A DNA stretch of 5,649 bases. It comes from an uncultured Collinsella sp. (lineage in GTDB: Bacteria; Actinomycetota; Coriobacteriia; Coriobacteriales; Coriobacteriaceae). Location: NCBI GenBank assembly GCA_902489965.1, contig CABUCA010000096.1, forward strand, positions 1-5,649, in the 5' to 3' direction. Within the stretch, counting starts at the first letter, position 1, and every line of letters begins with the position of its first letter. The notes under the pieces are model-generated. The model was given only the letters and a program-made list of their open reading frames with translations. It made no database searches and was not told where the DNA came from. The position numbers and the translations under genes are program-made. This document shows positions 1 through 5,649 of this stretch, in pieces.

Positions 1-49
1 CGATTGTGCCGACTGCGCACACCTCGGTTCGAGGAGATGCGCAAACGGT

Positions 50-107
50 GCACCAGAGGAATATCGAGCCCGGTACCGCTATGGTGCCGGGCTCTTCTGG
101 TCTAAGG
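50..107 (+). repeat. Palindromic intergenic element, copy 1 (possible terminator)
   Basis: Inner stem GAGCCCGGTACC (66-77) with GGTGCCGGGCTC (83-94), 12 pairs including one G-T, around a 5-base loop. An outer stem ACCAGA (52-57) with TCTGGT (96-101) is separated from the inner one by 8 bases on the left and one on the right. The plus-strand 3' side (TCTTCTGGTC) is only weakly T-rich, so a plus-strand terminator for a gene left of the window is possible but not certain. Copy 2 lies about 128 bases further on. Confidence 0.7.
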
Positions 108-176
108 GCAGGATTCGGACCGTCGGCACCCGCGTCACTCATTTCCCCGCGGGGGAGTTTTCGAATCCGCCCGCGG

Positions 177-236
177 GCACCAGAGATTGATCGAGCCCGG
201 TACACCGCCACGGTGCCGGGCTCTTCTGGTTTAAGG
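177..236 (+). repeat. Palindromic intergenic element, copy 2 (possible terminator)
   Basis: Same design as copy 1: inner stem 193-203 with 213-223 and outer stem ACCAGA (179-184) with TCTGGT (225-230). The copies share GCACCAGAG, ATCGAGCCCGGTAC, the 19-base block GGTGCCGGGCTCTTCTGGT and TAAGG. They differ mainly in the loop and in the 8-base spacer. The outer and inner stems are conserved together, so folding seems to matter. The plus-strand 3' end TCTTCTGGTTTAAGG is slightly more T-rich than in copy 1. Confidence 0.7.
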
Positions 237-260
237 CATGCCGTAGTATTCGCTGCTTCA

Positions 261-301
261 GATAAAGAAAGCGCCCGCTTGCTGGGGGAGCAAGCGGGCG
301 C
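261..301 (-). terminator. Rho-independent terminator of the pstP/rodA-pbpA/pknB operon
   Basis: A perfect 13-bp stem, GCGCCCGCTTGCT (271-283) with AGCAAGCGGGCGC (289-301), closes a 5-base loop. On the minus strand the stem is followed at once by TTTCTTTATC (270-261), a T-rich tail. It starts 53 bases after the pknB stop. On the plus strand the stem is followed by CTGTGAG with no T-run, so it works mainly for the minus strand. An 8-base inverted repeat, TATTCGCT (247-254) and AGCGAATA (307-314), flanks it. Confidence 0.92.
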
Positions 302-353
302 CTGTGAGCGAATATGTTTGCGGCGAGAGCCGTGATGAGCGGTGGGGTGGCGA

Positions 354-2315
354 CTAGTTGGTCGTACCGGAATCGTCACCCGTGCCCGAGCCAGAGCCCG
401 AGCCCGAGCCAGAAAGTGCGACCGTCAGCGTGATCGTGCTGTCGGTGGACTGCTTGCCGGTGGGGGAGACGCCCGTAACGGTGGCATCCTCGTTACCGCT
501 CACGGGATTGCCGTTCTGGTCACAGAAGCCAATGTTATAGAAACCGGCGTTGTTGAGCGCGGTAACGGCGGCGGAAATGCTCTTACCGTACAGGTTGCCC
601 GGGACGGCGGCCTTGCCGGACTTCTTGGCAATGACGACGGTAATCGTGGCGCCGGGCTTCTGCTTGCCGCTGGGGTTCCAGCTGATCACGGTGCCCTCGG
701 TAACCGAGTCGTTCTCCTGGTAGCTAACGTCGACGCCAAAGCCTGCCATATCGAGGGCGTTGCGCGCCTGGGCCTCGGTCATGTCGGTCAGGTCGGGGAC
801 GGACGTGGTATCCGGGCCGCCCGAGACCTTGTACGAGATGGTCGTGCCCTTCGCGACTTCCTTACCGGCTTCGGTGCTCTGCTCAAAGACCTGGCCCTCA
901 TCGGCCTCGTTGGCCTCCTCGGAGGCGTTGCCCTTCAGGCCAACGCTTGCCAGCGCGGCTTCTGCCTGGTCCTTAGTCAGGCCGAGAAGCTGGGGAACCT
1001 CAACCTTCTCGGAGGGCTTGGGGCCCTTGGAGATTACCAGGTTCACCTTGGTGCCCTTGGCCTTCTTGGTGTTGCCGTTGGGCGTCTGCTCGGCGACCTT
1101 GCCCTCGTCGACATCGTCGTTGTAGCTTTGGTCGATGGTGCCGACCTCGAGGCCGGCTTCCTTGATCAGCTCGACGGCAGTCTGCTGGTCCTTGCCCAGC
1201 ACATCGGGCACGGTGACCTGCTCGCCGCCAAAGAGTCCTGTGGCAAAGGCCACCACGATGCCGATGACGGCAACCGCTGCCACCACGGCGGCGATGATCT
1301 TGTTCTTGTTGGATTTGGGCTCTTCGACCTCGTAGGAGCCGGTGGAGCCCGAAACCGAGCTACGGGCGGTATTCTGGCCGCTCACGCCCGAGACGGGACG
1401 CACCATGGCGCGCGTCTGATCGGAAAGCTCGCGAGTCTTGGTGGCGCCCAGCTCACCGGGGGCACCGATGATGCGCGTGGGCTCCGAGACGTTGACGGCA
1501 CGGCCCGACAGGTAGCTGTTGAGCACCTGACGCAGCTCGTCGGCGGTCTGGAAGCGGTTTGCCGGGTCCTTCTCCATGCACTTGAGGATGATACGCTCAA
1601 GGTCGGCGTCGACACCGGAGTTGATCTGGCTCGGCGGAATAGGCAGCTCGTTGACCTGTTTGAGTGCGACCGAGATGGCGTCGTCACCGTCAAAGGGAAC
1701 GCGGCCGGTGGCGCACTCATACATCACGACGCCCAGCGAGTAGATATCCGAGGTGGGGCCGAGGTCCTGACCGCGGGTCTGCTCGGGGCTGACGTAGTGG
1801 GCGGTTCCCAGCACGTTGTTGTCTTGCGTGAGGTGGCTGTTCTTGGCGCGCGCGATGCCAAAGTCCATCACCTTGATGTTGCCGTCGGGCAGCACCATGA
1901 TGTTCTGCGGCTTAATGTCGCGGTGGATGATCTCGTGCTTGTGGGCGACCGAAAGCGCGGAGCTGATCTGCGAGCCGATCTGGGCGACCTTCTTGGGGTC
2001 GAGGGCGCCGTGGCTCTTGATGCCGCTCTTAAGGTCGGTTCCGCGCAGGTACTCCATGACGATGTAATAGGTGTCGCCGTCCTTGCCCCAATCGTAGACG
2101 CCCACGATATAGGGGGAGGAGAGACCGGCTGCTGCCTGGGCCTCCTGCTTAAAGCGTGCGGCGAAGGTTGCGTCGCCAGCATACTGCGGCAGCATGATCT
2201 TGACGGCTACCGTGCGGTCGAGGACCTGGTCCTGTGCACGGTAGACGGTCGCCATGCCGCCTGTTCCCACCTTATCCTTGAGGAGGTATCTTCCCCCGAG
2301 GACCCTCTGTTCCAT
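354..2315 (-). CDS. pknB: PASTA-domain Ser/Thr protein kinase (PknB/PrkC/Stk type)
   Basis: A 653-residue Hanks-type membrane kinase. Kinase domain about 8-265: glycine loop VGTGGMATVYRA (16-27), ATP-anchoring Lys39 in VAVKI, helix-C Glu58, catalytic HRDIKPQN (131-138, base Asp133), DFG (151-153), SPEQ (176-179) and the SDIYSLGV segment (189-196). All catalytic residues are present. A Ser/Thr-rich juxtamembrane stretch (about 270-335) is followed by one membrane helix (about 339-362). Outside the cell are four PASTA repeats: about 364-431 (VPDVLG), 436-499 (VPQLLG), 503-565 (VPDLTD) and a divergent fourth, 568-635 (VPGNLYG, with a lone Cys598). It ends with a Ser-Gly repeat and GDDSGTTN. Family role: PASTA repeats bind muropeptides or lipid II and the kinase phosphorylates cell-wall and division proteins; the PstP-like phosphatase opposes it. 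Activation loop: Thr163 aligns with mycobacterial PknB Thr171, but the Thr173 position is Asp165. It is the last gene before a strong terminator. No pknA homologue is seen beside it. Confidence 0.96.
   Translation of the reverse strand: MEQRVLGGRYLLKDKVGTGGMATVYRAQDQVLDRTVAVKIMLPQYAGDATFAARFKQEAQAAAGLSSPYIVGVYDWGKDGDTYYIVMEYLRGTDLKSGIKSHGALDPKKVAQIGSQISSALSVAHKHEIIHRDIKPQNIMVLPDGNIKVMDFGIARAKNSHLTQDNNVLGTAHYVSPEQTRGQDLGPTSDIYSLGVVMYECATGRVPFDGDDAISVALKQVNELPIPPSQINSGVDADLERIILKCMEKDPANRFQTADELRQVLNSYLSGRAVNVSEPTRIIGAPGELGATKTRELSDQTRAMVRPVSGVSGQNTARSSVSGSTGSYEVEEPKSNKNKIIAAVVAAVAVIGIVVAFATGLFGGEQVTVPDVLGKDQQTAVELIKEAGLEVGTIDQSYNDDVDEGKVAEQTPNGNTKKAKGTKVNLVISKGPKPSEKVEVPQLLGLTKDQAEAALASVGLKGNASEEANEADEGQVFEQSTEAGKEVAKGTTISYKVSGGPDTTSVPDLTDMTEAQARNALDMAGFGVDVSYQENDSVTEGTVISWNPSGKQKPGATITVVIAKKSGKAAVPGNLYGKSISAAVTALNNAGFYNIGFCDQNGNPVSGNEDATVTGVSPTGKQSTDSTITLTVALSGSGSGSGSGTGDDSGTTN
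382..411. repeat. Hexanucleotide tandem repeat encoding the Ser-Gly tail of PknB
   Basis: On the plus strand the units GTGCCC, GAGCCA, GAGCCC, GAGCCC, GAGCCA follow each other without gaps. On the coding strand they give alternating Ser-Gly residues near the C-terminus of the kinase, beyond the last PASTA repeat. Whole-unit gain or loss keeps the frame, so the length may vary between strains. Confidence 0.8.
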
Positions 2316-2447
2316 TCCTGCTCCTAACATAACTATTCGCTCAACGATATGTGTAGTACCTACGATGTGGCCGCTGGGGCCGTGTGGCGCGTTGCCGCTA
2401 ACTCTTCGGCCGCGGCGCGCCTCGGGTGTCCGATTCGATCATGGGCA
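2316..2447. other. 132-bp non-coding gap between the fusion gene and pknB
   Basis: No convincing coding sequence. On the minus strand it runs from the fusion stop to the pknB start. It is very GC-rich near the fusion stop, with several GCCGC/GGCC self-complementary stretches, and becomes AT-richer in the last 50 bases before pknB. No hairpin with a T-run was found, so it does not look like an intrinsic terminator. The AT-richer part could hold a separate pknB promoter, but I see no good -35/-10 pair. In Mycobacterium the pknA gene sits at this place. Confidence 0.6.
2321..2325 (-). promoter_or_regulatory. Shine-Dalgarno site that fixes the start of pknB
   Basis: The minus strand reads AGGAG, five bases (CAGGA), then ATG at 2315, giving the start MEQRVLGGRY. 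The in-frame upstream ATG at 2330 (MLGAGMEQ...) has no clear ribosome site of its own, and its extra codons contain the AGGAG. The downstream ATG is preferred, and it also fits the usual short N-terminus of these kinases. Confidence 0.75.
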
Positions 2448-5318
2448 TCACGCTCCCTGTGCGGCAAGCGCCGCGGTCAGGACGATGCCGGCGATCTTGG
2501 CGGCCTTGACGTCATGCTTGTCGTAATCCTCCAAGGCCACCGAGATAGCGACCGTGGGTGAATCGTAAGGTGCAAAGCCAACGAACATCGAGTTGACGTT
2601 GGTGCCGCCGGTCTCGGCCGAACCGGTTTTGCCGGCGACCTTGACGCCCGGAATCTGGGCATCGGTACCGGTACCGGACTGGACAACCGCGAGCATGGCC
2701 TGCTTGACCTGGTCGGCCGTGGCGGAGCTGACGGCCTGACCCAGCGAGCGGGACTGCGTGGTCTTGACCACGGTTCCGTCCGGGGCGAGTACCTGGGCTA
2801 CAAAGTACGGGTCCATGACCACGCCGCTGTTAGCGATGGCGGCGGCAATCACGGCGTTTTGCATGACGGTGGTCTGCGGGCCGGGCGTGTGGTCCATGCC
2901 GACAGGCTGGCCGGCGCCGGCCCAGGCGGTCTCCCACTCGGTCATGAGCGACGGGTCGGCCATGATGGAGGCCGCGGAGGTCAGGTCCTGGCCGAGCTTT
3001 TGGCCGTAGCCGAAGGCGTTGGCAAACTGTACGAGCGTGTTTGCGCCAACTTCGTTTGCCACCTGGCCAAAGACGACGTTGGAGGACACGGCAAAGGCCT
3101 GCTGCAGGCTGATGGTGCCGTAGCTCTCGTTGGCATAGTTGGTGACCGGTGCGTTGCCGATGTCCATGGAGCCGGGCGCCTGGTAGGTGCTGGTAAGGCT
3201 GGCGGTGCCGGTCTCGAGTGCCGCGGAAAGCGTAACGACCTTAAACGTTGAGCCCGGCGTGTACAGCGCGTCCATGGCGCGATTGTACATGGAGCCGTCC
3301 TCGCCGCCGCCCGTCTGCAGCAGGGCATCGATGTTGGTGTTGTCGTAGGTGGGCGAGCTGGCACATGCGAGCACCGCGCCGGTACGCGGGTCGATGACCA
3401 CTACAGCGCCCTTAAAGCCCTTGAGTGCCTGCTCGGCCGCCGTCTGGATGCGCGAGTCGATGGTGAGCTTGGCGGTGTTGCCCGGCTGGGTCTGGCCCGC
3501 GAGCGACGCGATGGCGTTGTTCCAGCTGGAGTAGTCCTTAGAACCGGTGAGCGTGTCGTTCATGACGCTCTCGATGGCGGTGGTGCCATACTGCTGGCTC
3601 ACGTAGCCAACCACGTGCGCTGCCAGGTTACCGTTGGGGTAGGAGCGTACGTAGGTGCCGTCCTCCTGCCGCAGCGACTCGGCCAGCGTCACGCCGTCGG
3701 ACGTGATGATGGAACCGCGCTGGATGTACTTGGAGCGGGCGATGGTGTGGTTGTTGGTCGGCATGTCCTGATAGTCCTTGGCCTTAATGACCTGGACATA
3801 GGTGAGGTTGCCGATAAGGATGGCGAACAGCGCCGTAAAGGCGAGCACCGCACGGGTTAGACGGTTGGCGAGCGCAACGCGGCCGAGCACGCCGGATTCA
3901 GGCGTGTCGAGCAGGCGACGGCGCATGCGCGAGCCGACGGAATGGCTGCCGCTGCCGTAGGAAGACGAGGTGGCAAAGCGCGTGCCCGTCGGGGCGGCGG
4001 CAGATGCGACCTGATCATCGGTGATGGCGGCCATGGTGCCGGTGCCGGTAAGCTCGGCCTCGCGTCCGGTCGCCTCGTCACCGGCGCGCAGCAGGAGCGC
4101 GACGATGATGAAGCTCGCCAGCAGCGAGGAGCCGCCCTGGCTCATAAAGGGCAGGGTGACGCCGGTCAGCGGGATCAGGCGGGTTACGCCGCCAACGATC
4201 AAGAAGGCCTGGAAGCTGATGGCGGCCGTAAGGCCCGTGGCACTAAAGGCGGCGAGATCGGACTTTGCGCGGGCAGCTGTGGTCAGGCCGCGAACGGCAA
4301 AGAGCATAAACAGGATGAGCACGGCGCCGCCGCCCAAAAGGCCCATCTCCTCGCCGATAGCCGAGAAGATAAAGTCGGACTCGACGACAGGGATGTTGTT
4401 GGCCATGCCGTTGCCGATGCCAACACCGACCAGACCGCCATCGGCAAGCGAGAAGAGCGACTGGACGATCTGGTAGCCCTGGCCCTGGGCGTCCTTAAAC
4501 GGATCGAGCCAAACCTGGAAACGCACCTGAACGTGAGACAGGAACTTGTAGGCGCCCACGGCTCCAACGGCTAAGAGCGCAAGGCCGATAACGACATACG
4601 AAAAGCGCCCCGTGGCAACGTAGAGCATCAGCAAGAAGATGGTGTAGAACAGCACGGCCGAACCCAGGTCGCGTTCAAAGACGACGACGAGCAGGCACAC
4701 ACCCCACACGGCAAACAGCGGCAGCAGCAGTCGCAGGCGAGGGATCTTAAAGCCCAGGATCTTGCGGTTGGAGATGGAGAGCAGTTCGCGGTTCTCGGCC
4801 AGGTACCCGGCCAGGAACAGCACGATAAAGACCTTGGCGAACTCGCCGGGCTGGATGGTAAAGCCCGCGATGCGAATCCACAGCTTGGAGCCCGAGATCG
4901 TGGTGCCGATAAAGATAGGCAGCATCAGCAGAATGATGCCGATGATGCCAAAGGTGTACTTGTAGCGCATGACTACGTCGAGGTTTTTGACCAGTGCGAG
5001 CGTTCCCACCATGAGCGCCACCGAGACAAACAGGATGATGAGCTGTGAGATGGCGAGAGCGGGGGCGAGACGCGTCACGAACGTGATGCCGATGCCCGAA
5101 AGTATAAATACGATGGGTAGGATGGCGGGGTCGGCGCCGGGCGCCAAGATGCGCACGGCGATATGTGCCGCGGCGAAGGCGGCAAAGAGGCCGATCGGTA
5201 CGGCGAGCGTCTCAAAGGAGATGGCAGCGCCCGCGGTGAGCACGTACATCGCATACAGCAGGATGACGGGGAACGCCGAGGCGATGAGCAAGAGCAGCTC
5301 GGTGTTGCGGCGACTCAT
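2448..5318 (-). CDS. rodA-pbpA: SEDS glycosyltransferase (RodA/FtsW family) fused to class B penicillin-binding protein (PbpA-like)
   Basis: A 956-residue membrane protein that should carry out both late steps of peptidoglycan synthesis. Residues 1-410 are a SEDS polymerase with about 12 hydrophobic segments, two more than the 10-helix core, both at the N-terminus. Family motifs seen: QPGEFAK (156-162), RDLGSA (216-221), the long outer loop with WLDPFKDAQGQGYQ (270-283), ESDFIFSAIGEEMG (313-326) holding the presumed catalytic Asp315, and LIPLTGVTLPFMSQGGSS (381-398). A polar, Ser/Thr-rich linker (about 411-486) should lie in the cytosol. One more helix (about 487-508) leads to the outside PBP part: dimerisation-region motif RGSIITSDGVTLAES (534-548), then the transpeptidase with STFK (nucleophile Ser690, Lys693), SSN (745-747) and KTGSAE (897-902). 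All three active-site motifs are intact. In most bacteria these are two genes (mycobacterial RodA and PbpA). The frame is open throughout the junction, and the only Met there (465) has no ribosome site. Co-transcribed with the upstream phosphatase gene. Elongation rather than division is inferred from the pknB context. Confidence 0.95.
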   Translation of the reverse strand: MSRRNTELLLLIASAFPVILLYAMYVLTAGAAISFETLAVPIGLFAAFAAAHIAVRILAPGADPAILPIVFILSGIGITFVTRLAPALAISQLIILFVSVALMVGTLALVKNLDVVMRYKYTFGIIGIILLMLPIFIGTTISGSKLWIRIAGFTIQPGEFAKVFIVLFLAGYLAENRELLSISNRKILGFKIPRLRLLLPLFAVWGVCLLVVVFERDLGSAVLFYTIFLLMLYVATGRFSYVVIGLALLAVGAVGAYKFLSHVQVRFQVWLDPFKDAQGQGYQIVQSLFSLADGGLVGVGIGNGMANNIPVVESDFIFSAIGEEMGLLGGGAVLILFMLFAVRGLTTAARAKSDLAAFSATGLTAAISFQAFLIVGGVTRLIPLTGVTLPFMSQGGSSLLASFIIVALLLRAGDEATGREAELTGTGTMAAITDDQVASAAAPTGTRFATSSSYGSGSHSVGSRMRRRLLDTPESGVLGRVALANRLTRAVLAFTALFAILIGNLTYVQVIKAKDYQDMPTNNHTIARSKYIQRGSIITSDGVTLAESLRQEDGTYVRSYPNGNLAAHVVGYVSQQYGTTAIESVMNDTLTGSKDYSSWNNAIASLAGQTQPGNTAKLTIDSRIQTAAEQALKGFKGAVVVIDPRTGAVLACASSPTYDNTNIDALLQTGGGEDGSMYNRAMDALYTPGSTFKVVTLSAALETGTASLTSTYQAPGSMDIGNAPVTNYANESYGTISLQQAFAVSSNVVFGQVANEVGANTLVQFANAFGYGQKLGQDLTSAASIMADPSLMTEWETAWAGAGQPVGMDHTPGPQTTVMQNAVIAAAIANSGVVMDPYFVAQVLAPDGTVVKTTQSRSLGQAVSSATADQVKQAMLAVVQSGTGTDAQIPGVKVAGKTGSAETGGTNVNSMFVGFAPYDSPTVAISVALEDYDKHDVKAAKIAGIVLTAALAAQGA

Positions 5319-5326
5319 AAGCGGCA

Positions 5327-5334
5327 CTCCCTTT
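5327..5334 (-). promoter_or_regulatory. Shine-Dalgarno site that fixes the start of the RodA-PbpA fusion
   Basis: The minus strand reads AAAGGGAG, then eight bases (TGCCGCTT), then ATG at 5318. This is an ideal spacing. The longer in-frame option, GTG at 5327-5325, begins on the last base of this site and so cannot be served by it. The ATG giving MSRRNTELL is therefore the start. Confidence 0.8.
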
Positions 5335-5649
5335 CTAATTCTTATCGGAGGCTTCGGCCTCGGCGGACTGTTCGGCGGTTTTCTCGGAATCTGATTCGGA
5401 GGTCGATCCCTGATTGGTGTTGTCGCGAATCGTTTGCGCGTCGATCACCTGGCGGGTCTGCTCTTCATCGATCTGGTGGCGGTACTTGGATATCGTGTCC
5501 TGCGCATCGTCGACACTTGTTTGCGGAATGCCCGCCTTGAGTCGGTTTTGCGTGTCTTCGGGCAGGTCGGACAGCTTGATGCTGGTTTCGCTTTCGAGCC
5601 AGTGGAGCTTGAGTCCGAGCGGCTTGCCGCCGGCGGCCACGACAACGTG
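5335..5649 (-). CDS. pstP: PP2C-type Ser/Thr protein phosphatase, C-terminal extracytoplasmic part (partial, PstP-like)
   Basis: Partial gene: it enters from the right edge and only the last 104 residues are visible, so the catalytic PP2C domain and membrane helix are outside the window. The visible part starts HVVVAAGGKPLG, continues with LKLHWLESE and then SDLPEDTQNRLKAGI, and ends in an acidic Ser/Glu-rich tail (SESDSEKTAEQ...SDKN). The pattern 'LP....R...GI...S...A..TI..YR..I' resembles, from memory, the extracytoplasmic tail of mycobacterial PstP, where a short beta-rich module is followed by a helical LP...SL..A..T segment. Position supports this: the gene lies directly upstream of rodA/pbpA and pknB, where actinobacteria keep pstP. 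The family removes phosphate from PknB-type kinases and their substrates at the membrane. The stop lies 16 bp before the next start, so the two are probably co-transcribed. The call rests on context plus tail similarity; no catalytic motif is visible. Confidence 0.72.
   Translation of the reverse strand, partial: HVVVAAGGKPLGLKLHWLESETSIKLSDLPEDTQNRLKAGIPQTSVDDAQDTISKYRHQIDEEQTRQVIDAQTIRDNTNQGSTSESDSEKTAEQSAEAEASDKN

Larger units (their letters stand above)
1..240. other. Non-coding structured region downstream of the operon
   Basis: No reading frame here looks like a real protein. Besides the two palindromic elements it holds a hairpin at 14-43 (TGCGCA with TGCGCA, then CCTCG with CGAGG around GTT). 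It also holds a nested fold at 111-168: GGATTCG (111-117) with CGAATCC (162-168), enclosing CCCGCG (129-134) with CGCGGG (148-153). Each palindromic copy is preceded by a GCACCA string, as at the end of a tRNA, but no intact cloverleaf can be built. It may contain the end of a structured RNA or tRNA-derived remnants read from the left; this is inference. Confidence 0.45.

Noticed and set aside
1..240. CRISPR array or phage attachment site
   Set aside because: Only two repeat copies, each about 60 bp and palindromic, with dissimilar and structured DNA between them; no integrase or cas gene is visible, and no intact tRNA.
6..335. 109-codon open frame on the plus strand in the left intergenic region
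   Set aside because: It runs through both palindromic elements and the terminator stem, has no ribosome site of note, and gives no recognisable protein; the repeated peptide 'MVPGSSGLR/TVPGSSGLR' merely reflects the DNA repeats.
342..2327. Long open frame of 661 codons on the plus strand, opposite pknB
   Set aside because: It mirrors the kinase gene almost end to end. Its product is a low-complexity Leu/Gly/Ala/Val/Asp-rich string without domains, as expected from the antisense frame of a GC-rich gene, while the minus-strand frame has all kinase motifs.
2316..2330. Upstream ATG start for pknB (MLGAGMEQ...)
   Set aside because: It has no clear ribosome site, and the AGGAG that serves the next ATG lies within this short extension.
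3861..4088. Internal start that would produce the PBP half separately
   Set aside because: The only Met near the junction (residue 465, codon at 3926-3924) lacks a Shine-Dalgarno sequence upstream, so separate translation is unlikely.
3942..4574. 210-codon plus-strand frame opposite the fusion gene
   Set aside because: Antisense shadow of the SEDS and linker coding region; no family motif, biased composition.
5319..5327. Upstream GTG start for the fusion protein (MPLMSRR...)
   Set aside because: The GTG overlaps the Shine-Dalgarno site itself; the ATG at 5318 has correct spacing.

Overview
The window is a GC-rich piece of an actinobacterial chromosome. It carries the end of the conserved cell-wall growth and Ser/Thr-kinase cluster, all on the minus strand. 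Protein features (QPGEFAK and MSQGGSS motifs in the SEDS protein, a PknB-like PASTA kinase, a PstP-like phosphatase tail) point to Actinomycetota. The compact order phosphatase, fused RodA-PbpA, PASTA kinase suggests the class Coriobacteriia, possibly a Collinsella relative. The genus is a guess from overall impression, not a database result.

Layout, read in the direction of transcription (right to left). (1) 5335-5649: C-terminal part of a PP2C-type phosphatase (PstP-like), cut by the window edge. (2) 2448-5318: one 956-residue protein joining a SEDS glycosyltransferase (RodA/FtsW family, about 12 membrane segments) to a class B penicillin-binding protein (PbpA-like transpeptidase). Its start lies 16 bp beyond the phosphatase stop. 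(3) 2316-2447: a 132-bp non-coding gap. (4) 354-2315: a PknB/PrkC-type kinase with one membrane segment and four PASTA repeats. (5) 261-301: a strong intrinsic terminator that closes the operon. (6) 1-240: non-coding DNA with two copies of a 58-60 bp palindromic element and other secondary structure.

The genes probably work as one unit. The SEDS half polymerises lipid II glycan and the PBP half crosslinks it. The kinase senses muropeptides or lipid II through PASTA domains outside the cell and phosphorylates cytosolic targets, and the phosphatase reverses this. In Mycobacterium the order is pstP-rodA-pbpA-pknA-pknB. Here rodA and pbpA are a single gene and pknA is absent, so this is a reduced version of the cluster.

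The most notable points are the natural polymerase-transpeptidase fusion with a Ser/Thr-rich cytosolic linker, an Asp in place of one activation-loop phospho-Thr in the kinase, and the unexplained paired palindromic elements downstream of the operon. No clearly new system is visible.
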